Origin: Leucobacter musarum subsp. musarum | Lineage (GTDB): Bacteria; Actinomycetota; Actinomycetes; Actinomycetales; Microbacteriaceae | DNA length: 64,000 nucleotides | Assembly: GCF_001273845.1 (NCBI RefSeq) | Contig: NZ_JHBW01000065.1 | Coordinates: forward strand, 310,001-374,000 | Direction: 5' to 3' | Part shown: positions 12,118-20,531 of the stretch, in pieces | How positions within the stretch are numbered: position 1 is the stretch's first letter | Layout of the letters: every line of letters begins with the position of its first letter | Position numbers and translations under genes: made by a program | Notes under the pieces: model-generated | Databases searched by the model: none | Told to the model about the DNA's origin: nothing | The model's input: the letters and a program-made list of their open reading frames with translations, nothing else

Positions 12118-12591
12118 ATGAAGGATCTGCACGAGTACCGGGTTGGCATCGAGTGGACGGGCAACCGGGGGAGCGGCACCAGCGGCTATCGGGAGTACGG
12201 GCGCGAGCTCCTCGTCCATGCCGACGGTAAAGCGGCGCTGGAGGCGTCCGCAGATCCGACATTCCATGGCGATCGGGATCGCTGGAATCCCGAAGAGCTG
12301 CTCGTCACCGCGCTCGCGCAGTGCCATATGCTCTCCTATCTGCACATGGCGGTGCGCGCCGGGGTCGTGGTGACCGCGTACACCGACGCTGCGACGGGAA
12401 CGATGCGGCAGAGCGGCGTCGGGGGTGCGTTCGAAGAGGTGGTGCTGCATCCGCGTGTCACCGTCACCGACGCTTCGATGGTCGAGGCGGCTCGCGCGGC
12501 GCACGCCGATGCCTACGCAGCGTGCTTCATCGCCAGCTCCGTGAACTTCCCCGTGCGCCATGAACCCGAGATCATCGTGGCATCTGCGTAG
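12118..12591 (+). CDS. OsmC/Ohr family peroxiredoxin-like protein
   Basis: A 157-residue thiol-dependent hydroperoxide-detoxifying protein of the OsmC/YhfA fold. Two conserved cysteines are present: one in AQCHMLSYL (about residue 65) and one in YAACFIASSVNFPV (about residue 140). These correspond to the peroxidatic and resolving positions of the family. The glutamate of the WNPEELLVTAL motif is also conserved. It is transcribed divergently from gabT, apparently leaderless. The native thiol reductant is unknown. Confidence 0.85.
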   Translation: MKDLHEYRVGIEWTGNRGSGTSGYREYGRELLVHADGKAALEASADPTFHGDRDRWNPEELLVTALAQCHMLSYLHMAVRAGVVVTAYTDAATGTMRQSGVGGAFEEVVLHPRVTVTDASMVEAARAAHADAYAACFIASSVNFPVRHEPEIIVASA

Positions 12592-12635
12592 TGCACCACC
12601 GAGCCGCGCGGACCGCCGGCTCCGCTGCTTCCCAA

Positions 12636-12641
12636 TAGAAT
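12636..12641 (+). promoter_or_regulatory. -10 element for metG, deciding its start
   Basis: TAGAAT ends 7 bases before ATG 12649, so transcription should begin at that ATG. An upstream in-frame ATG at 12640 lies inside the hexamer and cannot be the start on this transcript. Confidence 0.5.
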
Positions 12642-12648
12642 GGAACTC

Positions 12649-14235
12649 ATGGCCAACCCCTCCCCGTTCTACCTGACGACCCCGATCTTCTACGTCAATG
12701 ACGCTCCGCACATCGGGCACGCCTACACCGAGGTAGCCGCCGACGTGCTGGCTCGCTGGCACCGGCAGTCGGGTGACGACACGTGGTTCCTCACGGGTAC
12801 CGATGAGCATGGTCAGAAGATCCTGCGCACGGCGACCGCGAACGGGGTCGCACCGAAGGAGTGGGCCGATCGACTCGTCGAATCGTCGTGGAAGCCGCTG
12901 CTCGATCTCATCGATATCTCGAACGACGACTTCATTCGCACGACGGATGAGCGCCACGAAGCGGGCGTCGCGAAGTTTCTGCAGAAGCTTTACGACGACG
13001 GCCACGTCTACGCGGGCGAGTTCGAAGCGCTGTACTGCGTCGGCTGCGAAGAGTTCAAGCCGAAGAGTGAGATCGTCGACGGCACGGGCGAATTCGAGGG
13101 CCAGAAGGTGTGCGCCATCCATTCGAAGCCGCTCGAACTGCTCCAGGAGAAGAATTACTTCTTCAAGATGAGCGCATTTCAAGATCGTCTGCTCGCGCTC
13201 TATGAGGAGCGCCCCGATTTCGTGCAGCCGGCCAGTGCGCGCAACGAGGTCATCGCCTTCGTGCAGCAGGGGCTCGAGGATCTCTCGATCTCGCGCACCT
13301 CGTTTGACTGGGGCATTCCGATTCCGTGGGACGCATCGCACGTCACGTACGTGTGGTTCGACGCGCTGCTTAACTATGTGACCGCGATCGGGTACGGCCA
13401 AGACGACGCCGAGTTCGATCGCCGTTGGCCCGCGAACCACCTCGTCGGCAAAGACATCCTGCGCTTCCACGCCGTGATCTGGCCCGCGATGCTGATGGCG
13501 GCCGGTCTCGAGGTGCCGAAGCACGTCTTCGCGCACGGCTGGCTGCTCGTCGGCGGCGAGAAGATGTCGAAGTCGAAGCTCACGGGCATCGCTCCGAACG
13601 AGATCACCGACACCTTCGGTTCCGACGCGTTCCGCTACTACTTCATGCGTGCCATCTCCTTCGGGCAAGACGGCTCGTTCAGCTGGGAAGACCTGGCGGC
13701 GCGCTACCAGGCCGAACTCGCCAATGGCTTCGGCAACCTCGCGAGCCGCGTGCTCGCGATGAACGCCAAGTACTTCGGCGGACGCGTGCCCGAGGCAGGG
13801 ACCGAGCAGCCCGCTGACGCAGCAATTCGTGAGTTGGCCGCTACGGTTGCCGAGCGCGCAGACGCGCGCATCGAGGCATTCGTGATCCACGAGGCGATTG
13901 CTGCCGTCTGGGAGCTCGTCGACGCACTCAACGGATACATCACCGACCAGGAGCCGTGGGCGCTGGCGAAAGATCCGGCGCAGCGCGAGCGTCTCGGTAC
14001 GGTGCTCTACACGGCGACCGAGGGGCTGCGCGTGCTCGCCGAGCTGCTGGCTCCAGTGGTACCGCTCGCAACTGCAAAGCTCTGGTCGGCGCTCGGCGCC
14101 GAAGCAGCACTCGGTGAACTCGATGCGCGCCCGATTCGTGAAGCGGGCATCTGGGGCGCCTTGCCCGCAGGCACTGAGCAGCACGCGCTCGCCGTGCTCT
14201 TCCCGCGCATCGAAACGGACGAGTCAAGCAAGTGA
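12649..14235 (+). CDS. metG: Methionyl-tRNA synthetase
   Basis: A 528-residue class I aminoacyl-tRNA synthetase that charges tRNA-Met. The HIGH motif appears as PHIGHAYTEV (near residue 20) and the KMSKS loop as GEKMSKSKLTG (near residue 308). The metal-binding insertion has one knuckle, CVGC followed by CAIH. The C-terminal EMAP-like tRNA-binding domain is absent, as in other short actinobacterial enzymes. Start ATG 12649 is chosen because the -10 TAGAAT covers the ATG nine bases earlier. The stop overlaps the GTG of the next gene, opening a coupled metG-tatD-rsmA operon. Confidence 0.96.
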   Translation: MANPSPFYLTTPIFYVNDAPHIGHAYTEVAADVLARWHRQSGDDTWFLTGTDEHGQKILRTATANGVAPKEWADRLVESSWKPLLDLIDISNDDFIRTTDERHEAGVAKFLQKLYDDGHVYAGEFEALYCVGCEEFKPKSEIVDGTGEFEGQKVCAIHSKPLELLQEKNYFFKMSAFQDRLLALYEERPDFVQPASARNEVIAFVQQGLEDLSISRTSFDWGIPIPWDASHVTYVWFDALLNYVTAIGYGQDDAEFDRRWPANHLVGKDILRFHAVIWPAMLMAAGLEVPKHVFAHGWLLVGGEKMSKSKLTGIAPNEITDTFGSDAFRYYFMRAISFGQDGSFSWEDLAARYQAELANGFGNLASRVLAMNAKYFGGRVPEAGTEQPADAAIRELAATVAERADARIEAFVIHEAIAAVWELVDALNGYITDQEPWALAKDPAQRERLGTVLYTATEGLRVLAELLAPVVPLATAKLWSALGAEAALGELDARPIREAGIWGALPAGTEQHALAVLFPRIETDESSK

Positions 14236-15155
14236 ACGACGCATCCGCCGCTGTGCCGACCGGGGGAATCCGGAAGCGCACGAGCGCGAGCGGCCGCGAC
14301 CTGACGCGCCCCGAACCTCCGGAGCCGCTGCCCGTCGCGATCTACGACAACCACACGCACCTCGAATTCGAAGACGGCGTCGACCAGCTCGATCCGCTCG
14401 ACTCGCTCGCGCGCGCCGAGCAGGTCGGCGTTCGCGGGGTCGTGCAGGTCGGCACCGATCTTGAGACGAGCCGGTGGAGCGCACAACTTGCCGCAAGCGA
14501 TCCGCGCGTGCTCGCTGCGGTCGCGCTCCATCCGAACGAGGCCCCACGCGTCGCCGCGCAGGGGCTGCTCTGCGAGCAGCTCTCCGAGCTCTCGCGTCTC
14601 GCCGCCCAGCCGCGGGTGCGCGCGATTGGCGAGACCGGCCTCGACTTCTTCCGCACCGGAGAAGACGGTCGCGAGGCTCAGATCGAGTCGTTCGAGGCGC
14701 ACATCGACATCGCGAAGGCGAACGGCATCGCGCTGCAGATTCACGACCGCGATGCGCACGACGAGGTGGTGGCGACGCTGCTGCGCGTGGGGGCACCTGA
14801 GCGCACCGTGTTCCACTGCTTCTCGGGCGACACCCGCCTTGCCAAGCTCTGCAACGAGCATGGTTGGTATCTTTCCGTCGCGGGAACCTCGACGTTCAAG
14901 AACGCCCCGGCACTGCGCGAAGCCTTCGCGATCGCGAAGCCGGAGCTGCTGCTGGCGGAGACCGACGCGCCATTCCTGACGCCCGAGCCGTATCGTGGCC
15001 GCCCGAACGCGCCCTACCTGTTGCCCTACACGGTGCGCCGCCTCGCCGAGACGCTCGGAACGCCGCTCGACGAGCTGTGCGCCCTGCTCGCGGCCAACAC
15101 GGAGCGCGTCTACGGCAGCTGGGACGCCGAAGTCGAAGCGCAGGCGACCGCATGA
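14232..15155 (+). CDS. tatD: TatD family metal-dependent hydrolase (DNase-like)
   Basis: A 307-residue TIM-barrel hydrolase with a non-conserved N-terminal extension of about 35 residues. Metal-ligand motifs are NHTHLEF, IGETGLDFF, a histidine in LQIHDRDAH, VFHCFSG, and ETDAPFLTP. TatD enzymes act as 3'-5' exonucleases or D-aminoacyl-tRNA/peptide hydrolases; the exact substrate here is unknown. The GTG start overlaps the metG stop (GTGA) and its own stop overlaps the rsmA start (ATGA), so the three genes are translationally linked. Confidence 0.92.
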   Translation: MNDASAAVPTGGIRKRTSASGRDLTRPEPPEPLPVAIYDNHTHLEFEDGVDQLDPLDSLARAEQVGVRGVVQVGTDLETSRWSAQLAASDPRVLAAVALHPNEAPRVAAQGLLCEQLSELSRLAAQPRVRAIGETGLDFFRTGEDGREAQIESFEAHIDIAKANGIALQIHDRDAHDEVVATLLRVGAPERTVFHCFSGDTRLAKLCNEHGWYLSVAGTSTFKNAPALREAFAIAKPELLLAETDAPFLTPEPYRGRPNAPYLLPYTVRRLAETLGTPLDELCALLAANTERVYGSWDAEVEAQATA

Positions 15156-16060
15156 GCGCGCTCGAACACGCTCACGACGCGTCTTCGGCCGGGCTGCTCG
15201 GCCCGACGCAGGTCCGTGAACTCGCCGAGCGCCTGGGGGTCTCGCCGACGAAGAAGCTCGGGCAGAACTTCGTCATCGACCCGAACACCGTGCGCAAGAT
15301 CGTGCGGCTCGCGGGCATCGAATCGGGAGCGCGCGTGGTTGAGGTGGGCCCGGGTCTCGGGTCGCTGACGCTCGGCATCACCGAGATCGGCGCTGATGTG
15401 ACCGCGGTCGAAATCGATCATCGCCTCGCGGCCGAGCTTCCTGCGACGGCGCGGGCGATGCAGCCAGACGTTTTCGCTGATCCCGCGCACCCGCGCCTCC
15501 GTGTGGTGCGCAGCGACGCTCTCGAGGTCACGGCCGGCGATTTTCCGCATCCGCCTGAGCACCTGGTAGCGAATCTGCCGTACAACGTGTCGGTGCCGAT
15601 CCTGATGCACCTGCTCGAACTGATTCCCGAGCTGCGCAGTGGCCTGGTGATGGTGCAGGCAGAAGTTGGCTACCGCATCGCGGCGCAGCCGGGCTCGAAA
15701 GAGTACGGGTCGCCGAGCGCGAAGGCGGCCTGGTATGGGCCGTGGCGCATCGCTGGGACGGTGAGTCGCAAGATCTTCTGGCCCGTTCCCGGCGTCGACT
15801 CGGTGCTCGTCGGGTACGAACGTCGTGAAACGCCGCGAGGCAGCGAAGCGGAACGCCGTGCCACCTTCGACCTGGTGAACGCCGCGTTCGCGCAGCGTCG
15901 CAAGATGCTGCGTCAGGCCGTGCAGCCCGTACTCGGCAACTTTGATCGCACGGTGGCGATCCTCACCGCCGCCGGAATCGACCCCCAGGTGCGTGCCGAG
16001 CAGCTCGGCATCGACGACTACGTGTCGATCGCCCGGGCAGCGGCGAACTTCACGGAGTAA
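15152..16060 (+). CDS. rsmA: 16S rRNA (adenine1518/1519-N6)-dimethyltransferase RsmA/KsgA
   Basis: A 302-residue SAM-dependent enzyme that dimethylates two adenines in the 3'-terminal hairpin of 16S rRNA during 30S assembly. Motifs are KKLGQNFVID (family signature), the SAM site VVEVGPGLGSLT, and the catalytic NLPYNVS. The C-terminal helical domain is complete. The start ATG 15152 overlaps the tatD stop; the open frame extends upstream of it only because tatD lies there in another frame. The tail overlaps the tail of a convergent MarR gene by 11 bases. Confidence 0.95.
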   Translation: MSALEHAHDASSAGLLGPTQVRELAERLGVSPTKKLGQNFVIDPNTVRKIVRLAGIESGARVVEVGPGLGSLTLGITEIGADVTAVEIDHRLAAELPATARAMQPDVFADPAHPRLRVVRSDALEVTAGDFPHPPEHLVANLPYNVSVPILMHLLELIPELRSGLVMVQAEVGYRIAAQPGSKEYGSPSAKAAWYGPWRIAGTVSRKIFWPVPGVDSVLVGYERRETPRGSEAERRATFDLVNAAFAQRRKMLRQAVQPVLGNFDRTVAILTAAGIDPQVRAEQLGIDDYVSIARAAANFTE

Positions 16061-16538
16061 GCCCCGTCGACAGCGCGTGCAGCAGTTCGGTGAAGCGCGT
16101 GATGTCGGCGACCGACCACGCGCGCATCGCGTCGCGAAGCTCATGCTCTTTCTCGCCGCGCGTGGCGGCGAGGCGCTCGGCACCGAAGTCGCTGATCGAG
16201 AGTCGGATCGACCGCCCGTCCGACGGGTCCGGTGCGCGGTCGATCAACCCGCGCTCATCGAGGTCGCGCACGGTGCGACTGAGCTGACCCTTGTCGGTCA
16301 TGAGCAGCTCGGTGAGTTCCGAGAGCGACACGGTGCCGCACCGCGAGATCGAGGTCAGCACCTTGTAGGAGCCGGGGAGCATGCCCTCGCTCACCGCAGC
16401 GGCGTTCGCCACGGCCGAGCGGCGGAACTGGTTGAACAGGTCTTCGAACTCGCGCTCGAGCGCCTCGAACGCCTGCGTGCGGGCGCCGCCCCCATCGCCT
16501 GACGTGGTGATGGGGGACGGCGCCGGAGTGCGTGTCAT
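16050..16538 (-). CDS. MarR family regulator, partner of the DHA2 exporter
   Basis: A 162-residue winged-helix protein. The recognition region is LSELTELLMTDKGQLSRTVRDLDERGLIDR, with the beta-wing at DPSDGRSIRLSIS. Start ATG 16538 lies 4 bases after the exporter stop, so it is the second gene of a two-gene unit. Three copies of a 16-bp palindrome upstream of the exporter gene (18301-18360) are the likely operators, which would make the pair autoregulated. The inducing ligand is unknown. Confidence 0.88.
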   Translation of the reverse strand: MTRTPAPSPITTSGDGGGARTQAFEALEREFEDLFNQFRRSAVANAAAVSEGMLPGSYKVLTSISRCGTVSLSELTELLMTDKGQLSRTVRDLDERGLIDRAPDPSDGRSIRLSISDFGAERLAATRGEKEHELRDAMRAWSVADITRFTELLHALSTGLTP

Positions 16539-16542
16539 GACG

Positions 16543-18249
16543 TTACCGCTCGTTCGACCGTGTCGACCGGGCTGCGTCTGCGGTTTCGCCGACCACGGGA
16601 ACACTGCCCGTGGCGGTGAGCACGGCCATGCCCTCGGCAGTCGAAACAGTGGCGAGGTCGGCTTCGGCGGCCTGTGCGCGCTCGGAGTTCGTCATGCGAG
16701 TGAGCGGCGCGTTCGGCAGGAAGATGATCGCGAGGAGGCTGAGTACCGCGAACGGCACGGCGATCAAGAACGAGTGCGAGATGCCCTGTGCGTAGACGTC
16801 TTCGACGATCACTCGCACGGCCTCAGGCATCTTCGACACCTCGGGCAGTGTTCCCGATTGGAGCTGGGCGGCGACGGACGCGCCCTCCTCGCCGAGCGAC
16901 TTGATCGCTGCAGCCATCTTCGCCAGGATCGAGTCCGATCCCATGAGGTCGGCGACCTTCGTCGCGAGGGCCGCACCCATCACCGAGACCCCGATGGTGC
17001 CGCCGAGGCTGCGGAAGAAGGTGACTCCCGAGCTCGCGACGCCGATCTGCTCGGGGTTCGTGGTGTTTTGCACGACGAGTACCAGGTTCTGCATGGTCAT
17101 GCCGACCCCGGCACCGAGCAAGAACATGTAGAGCGAGACCAGTGCGAAGTTGGTGTCGTAGTGGATCGTCGAGAGCAGCGTCGAGCCGGCGATGAGCAGC
17201 ACGGCACCGACGATCAGGTACGGCTTCCATTTGCCGAACCGCGTGATGAGGGCGCCCACACCGATCGAGGCGAGCAGCAGGCCCGCGATCATCGGGATGG
17301 TCATGATGCCCGCCTGGGTGGGGGTGGCGCCGCGCGACAGCTGCATGTACTGGCTGAGGAACACCGAGGAGCCGAACATCGCGATCCCGGTGGCGATCGA
17401 GGCGATCACGGCGAGGGTGAACGTGCGGCTGCGGAAGAGCGTCAGCGGGATGAGCGGCTCCTTCGAGCGGAGTTCGACGATGATGAAGAGCACGGTCGAC
17501 ACGATGGCGCCACCCACCATGAGCACCGTGGTCAGGCTCCACCAGTCGTAGTCCTTGCCGGCGTTGGTGACCCAGATGAGCAGCAGCGACACGGCCGCCG
17601 AGAGCAGCACGATGCCGAAGTAGTCGATGCTGGTGCGCTTTGCGGGGCGTGTCGGCAGATGCAGCGTCTTCTGCACGATGATCAGTGCGGCGACGGCGAA
17701 GGGGAGAGCGACGAAGAAGTTCCAGCGCCAGTTGATCGAGTCGGTGATAACGCCACCGAGCAGCGGGCCGCCGACGGTCGACAGTGCCATCACGGCGCCG
17801 AAGAGTCCCATGTATCGTCCGCGTTCGCGCGGGCTGATGATGTCGGCCATGATCACCTGGCTGAGGGCGGCAAGGCCACCGGCGCCGACGCCCTGCACGG
17901 CGCGGAACGCGATCATGGTGCCGGGATCCTGCGAGAAGCCCGCCGCTGCGGTCGCGAGCACGAAGATCGCGATTGCGAGCTGGAACAGCACCTTGCGGTT
18001 GAAGAGGTCGGAGAGCTTGCCCCAGATTGGCGTCGAGATCGCCGTCGTGAGCAGGGTCGCGGTGACGACCCAGGTGTAGGCGGTCTGGTCGCCCTTGAGG
18101 TCGTGGATGATGACAGGGAGCGAGCTCGAGACGACGGTCGAGGCGAGCATCGAGACGAACATGCCGAGGAGGAGGCCCGACAGGGCTTCGAGAACCTGCC
18201 GGTGCGTCATCTTCGGGCGCTCCGTGTGCGCGGAAGCGGGGAGTGACAT
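16543..18249 (-). CDS. DHA2 family (14-TM) drug:proton antiporter
   Basis: A 568-residue major facilitator of the EmrB/QacA type with about 14 membrane segments. Family marks are the loop WGKLSDLFNRK after TM2, and RAVQGVGAGGLAALSQVIMADIISPRERGRYMG around TM4-5 (the antiporter motif C region). The start at ATG 18249 is chosen for the AGGAA site just upstream. It heads an operon with a MarR regulator. The pair is inserted between rsmA and ispE, which are normally neighbours. It probably exports a toxic amphiphile or drug, but the substrate is unknown. Confidence 0.9.
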   Translation of the reverse strand: MSLPASAHTERPKMTHRQVLEALSGLLLGMFVSMLASTVVSSSLPVIIHDLKGDQTAYTWVVTATLLTTAISTPIWGKLSDLFNRKVLFQLAIAIFVLATAAAGFSQDPGTMIAFRAVQGVGAGGLAALSQVIMADIISPRERGRYMGLFGAVMALSTVGGPLLGGVITDSINWRWNFFVALPFAVAALIIVQKTLHLPTRPAKRTSIDYFGIVLLSAAVSLLLIWVTNAGKDYDWWSLTTVLMVGGAIVSTVLFIIVELRSKEPLIPLTLFRSRTFTLAVIASIATGIAMFGSSVFLSQYMQLSRGATPTQAGIMTIPMIAGLLLASIGVGALITRFGKWKPYLIVGAVLLIAGSTLLSTIHYDTNFALVSLYMFLLGAGVGMTMQNLVLVVQNTTNPEQIGVASSGVTFFRSLGGTIGVSVMGAALATKVADLMGSDSILAKMAAAIKSLGEEGASVAAQLQSGTLPEVSKMPEAVRVIVEDVYAQGISHSFLIAVPFAVLSLLAIIFLPNAPLTRMTNSERAQAAEADLATVSTAEGMAVLTATGSVPVVGETADAARSTRSNER

Positions 18250-18300
18250 GAATTCCTGGTTTCTGTGTGCTGCGGGGTCGCGCCGGGCGGACGCGCGTCG

Positions 18301-18360
18301 GTTGACGTGGATCAACTGTTGACGGAGATCAACGATAGCACTTGGTTGATGGATGTCAAC
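18301..18360. promoter_or_regulatory. Three tandem MarR-type operators overlapping the exporter promoter
   Basis: Three copies of GTTGAYNNNNRTCAAC lie at 18301-18316, 18318-18333 and 18345-18360. On the minus strand the third copy contains a perfect -35 (TTGACA, bases 18354-18359). A -10 TATCGT (bases 18332-18337) follows at a 16-base spacer, overlapping the second copy, so transcription would start inside or just beyond that copy. A repressor bound here would block RNA polymerase directly. Identity of the repressor as the adjacent MarR protein is inferred from position. Confidence 0.8.
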
Positions 18361-18421
18361 TAAGTGATTCGTTGGCGTGGCGAGGTGACGGAAACCGTCA
18401 AAAGAATGTTGGAGCGTGCGC

Positions 18422-18427
18422 TAGCGT
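18422..18427 (+). promoter_or_regulatory. Candidate -10 for ispE
   Basis: TAGCGT ends 6 bases before the ispE ATG, which suggests a leaderless transcript. A short AGGGG also lies between, so a weak ribosome site cannot be excluded. Proximity to the three operators means repression of the exporter could also affect ispE. Confidence 0.4.
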
Positions 18428-18433
18428 AGGGGC

Positions 18434-19360
18434 ATGGGTAGGAGCGGAGGGGGTCCGGTCACAGTCAGGGCTCCGGGGAAGATCAATGTCTTCTTCCGCG
18501 TTGGCGCGCTGCAAGACGATGGCTACCACGACGTCGCCTCCCTCTATCAAGCGGTCTCGCTCTTCGAAGAGGTCACGGCCGAGCACGCCGATGGTTTCTC
18601 GGTGCGTTTCGTCGGGCCCGTCGACGCATCGCAGCTGCCGTGCGACGACACCAATCTCGCGCTCATCGCCGCGAAGCTGCTTGCCGAGCGCACCGGGTAC
18701 GCGGGCGGGGTGGCACTGACCGTGCTGAAGCGCGTGCCGATCGCCGGTGGCATGGGCGGCGGGTCGGCCGACGCTGCCGCCACGCTGGTCGCCTGCGATG
18801 AGCTCTGGGGCACCGGCCTGGGTCGCCACGGGCTCCTGCCGCTCGCAGCCGAGCTCGGGGCCGACGTTCCCTTCGCGCTCGAGGGCGGCACGGCCGTGGG
18901 CACGGGACGCGGTGACGAATTGAGCCCGGCGCTCGCCAAGGGCGACTTCCACTGGGTGCTCGCCATGTCCGACTCCGGCTTGAGCACTCCCGTCGTCTAT
19001 CGCACCCTCGATGAGCATCGCGATCGCCACGCGCGCGATCTCGGCCCGCAGCCCGACCTCGTCAAGGTCGAGACCGCGGTGCTACAAGCCGTGCGCATCG
19101 GTGATGCGGGGTCGCTCGCCGAAGCCATGCACAACGACCTGCAGGTCGCCGCGCTCAAACTCGCGCCCGAGCTGACCGAGATTCTGGAGCTGGGGGAGTC
19201 GCGCGGCGCGCTCGCCGGCATCGTTTCGGGCTCGGGGCCGACGATCGCGTTTCTCGTCGGTACGCCCCAGGAGGCCGCGGAACTGCGCGCTGTGCTGGGG
19301 CGGCAGGGCACTCGCGCACTGACGGTCTCGGGGCCGGTGCCGGGCGCCCGCGTCATCTGA
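18434..19360 (+). CDS. ispE: 4-diphosphocytidyl-2-C-methyl-D-erythritol kinase
   Basis: A 308-residue GHMP kinase that phosphorylates CDP-ME in the non-mevalonate isoprenoid pathway. The N-terminal [12 protein letters not shown] and the ATP-binding loop [15 protein letters not shown] (about residue 100) are intact, as is the C-terminal [13 protein letters not shown] motif. It normally follows rsmA directly in Actinobacteria; here the MarR/exporter unit separates them and ispE has its own promoter region. Confidence 0.95.
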   Translation: MGRSGGGPVTVRAPGKINVFFRVGALQDDGYHDVASLYQAVSLFEEVTAEHADGFSVRFVGPVDASQLPCDDTNLALIAAKLLAERTGYAGGVALTVLKRVPIAGGMGGGSADAAATLVACDELWGTGLGRHGLLPLAAELGADVPFALEGGTAVGTGRGDELSPALAKGDFHWVLAMSDSGLSTPVVYRTLDEHRDRHARDLGPQPDLVKVETAVLQAVRIGDAGSLAEAMHNDLQVAALKLAPELTEILELGESRGALAGIVSGSGPTIAFLVGTPQEAAELRAVLGRQGTRALTVSGPVPGARVI

Positions 19361-19450
19361 GACCGCTGAGCGGCGCCGGATCGCCGGGACTCCTCGGGCT
19401 CCGCGATCCTGAGCGGGAATACGGCGTGGCCCGCGAACGCTGCACTCGGT

Positions 19451-20134
19451 GTGAGTGAAACGATCCGCGTCGACATCTGGTCCGATATCGCCTGCCCGTG
19501 GTGCTACCTCGGCAAGCACCGCTTCGAAACGGCGGTGCAGGCGTTCCGCGAGCAGCACCCCGAGGTTGCCATCGAGGTGGAGAGCCACAGCTTCGAGCTC
19601 GCCCCCGATACGCCCCTCGATTTTCAGGGCAGCGAGGTCGACTTCCTGGTGAAGCACAAGCGCATGCCGGCTGAGCAGGTCGAGCAGATGCTCGGTCAAA
19701 TGACCGATCTGGGTGCATCCGAAGGGGTCGAGTTCGGGTTCCACGAGGTGAAGCACGCCAACACGCAGCGCGCGCATCGCGTGCTGCACCTCGCGAAAGA
19801 TCGCGGCGTGCAGGCGGCCGTGCAGGAGCGACTGTTCCGTGCGTACTTCGCCGAGGGTGAGGACATGTCCGACGCCGACGCGCTCGCGCGGCTCGGCGCC
19901 GAAGCCGGGCTCGACCCCGATGAGGTGCGCTCCGCGCTGGATGATGAGGCGTACGGAGAGGCAGTGCAGCGCGACATCACCCGCGCGCAGCAGCTCGGCA
20001 TCAGCGGCGTACCGTTCTTCCTGCTCGATCAGCAGTACGGTGTCTCGGGCGCGCAATCGGCCGACGCCTTCGCGAACGTGTTCGAGCAGGTGCTCGGATT
20101 CCAGCGCGGTGCGGCACCCGCGACCGCCCAGTAA
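19451..20134 (+). CDS. DsbA-family FrnE-like thiol oxidoreductase
   Basis: A 227-residue cytosolic thioredoxin-fold protein with the active-site CPWC in SDIACPWCYLGKHRFE (residues about 15-18) and the cis-proline loop GISGVPFFLLDQQYGVSGAQ near residue 185. No signal peptide is present. FrnE of Deinococcus is a related protein with disulfide-exchange activity involved in oxidative-stress tolerance. The GTG start has no strong ribosome site. It is followed 49 bases later by a small protein with four C-terminal cysteines, a possible thiol partner. Confidence 0.85.
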   Translation: MSETIRVDIWSDIACPWCYLGKHRFETAVQAFREQHPEVAIEVESHSFELAPDTPLDFQGSEVDFLVKHKRMPAEQVEQMLGQMTDLGASEGVEFGFHEVKHANTQRAHRVLHLAKDRGVQAAVQERLFRAYFAEGEDMSDADALARLGAEAGLDPDEVRSALDDEAYGEAVQRDITRAQQLGISGVPFFLLDQQYGVSGAQSADAFANVFEQVLGFQRGAAPATAQ

Positions 20135-20183
20135 CATCAGCCGTATCAGCGGCGTTCCCGTTCGAACCGCACAAGGAGTTCCC

Positions 20184-20384
20184 ATGACTGACCAGCAGCC
20201 CACCACAGGTGCCCGCACCGACGTTGCCACGGCCCCTGAGCCAGCCGCACCCCAGTTCTCGGCCGAAGCCGGCCTCGAGGGCGCCGCGTCGTTCGCCGAC
20301 GCCGAGGCCCGCGAGATTCTCAACCTGCTCGGCGACGCCGAGTCAGGCGGATCGTGCTGCGGCGGGTCCTGCTGCTCGGTGTGA
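20184..20384 (+). CDS. 66-residue protein with Cys-rich C-terminal tail
   Basis: A small soluble protein preceded by AAGGAG at the right spacing. The first 25 residues are rich in Thr, Pro, Ala and Gln and look disordered. Residues 25-52 could form a helix (LEGAASFADAEAREILNLLG). The last eleven residues are GSCCGGSCCSV, giving two CC pairs separated by GGS. Such a tail could bind a soft metal (Cu, Zn, As) or cycle between thiols and disulfides. I do not recognise a named family. The gene follows a FrnE-like oxidoreductase on the same strand, which suggests a redox link. Confidence 0.75.
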   Translation: MTDQQPTTGARTDVATAPEPAAPQFSAEAGLEGAASFADAEAREILNLLGDAESGGSCCGGSCCSV

Positions 20385-20432
20385 CCCGGCGCTGAGGCTG
20401 TAACTCCGCGCTGAGGCTCGCAGCTCCCTCGA

Positions 20433-20513
20433 GCGCACCCCTTTCGTGCGAGTGCACATCGTTGTGAACGGTGCACTCGCAAGAAAATGGTGCGTTCGCG
20501 AGAAAGCGGGGCG
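20433..20513. repeat. Dispersed palindromic intergenic repeat, copy 1
   Basis: An intergenic element related to a second copy at 59993-60059. It holds a perfect 11-bp inverted repeat (20447-20457 with 20471-20481) flanked by a half-site starting GCACCCCTTTC and the 18-base block GGTGCGTTCGCGAGAAAG, which is identical in copy 2. No ORF, transposase or target duplication is seen. The sequence lies between convergent genes and may also end transcription. Confidence 0.65.
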
Positions 20514-20531
20514 CGCCGGAGCGCTGCCCAG

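Noticed and set aside
12079-14184. Minus-strand open frame of 701 codons opposite osmC and metG
   Set aside because: Runs across two clear genes on the other strand and has no recognisable domain.
14864-15151. Upstream extension of the rsmA frame
   Set aside because: It overlaps the conserved C-terminal half of tatD in another frame; the ATG at 15152 overlapping the tatD stop is the natural start.
16381-18246. Plus-strand 621-codon open frame opposite the DHA2 exporter
   Set aside because: Rich in Arg, Asp, Glu and His with no hydrophobic core; a shadow of the exporter gene.
20433-20513. Intergenic palindrome as an insertion-sequence remnant
   Set aside because: No transposase fragment or target-site duplication is visible; kept only as a dispersed repeat.
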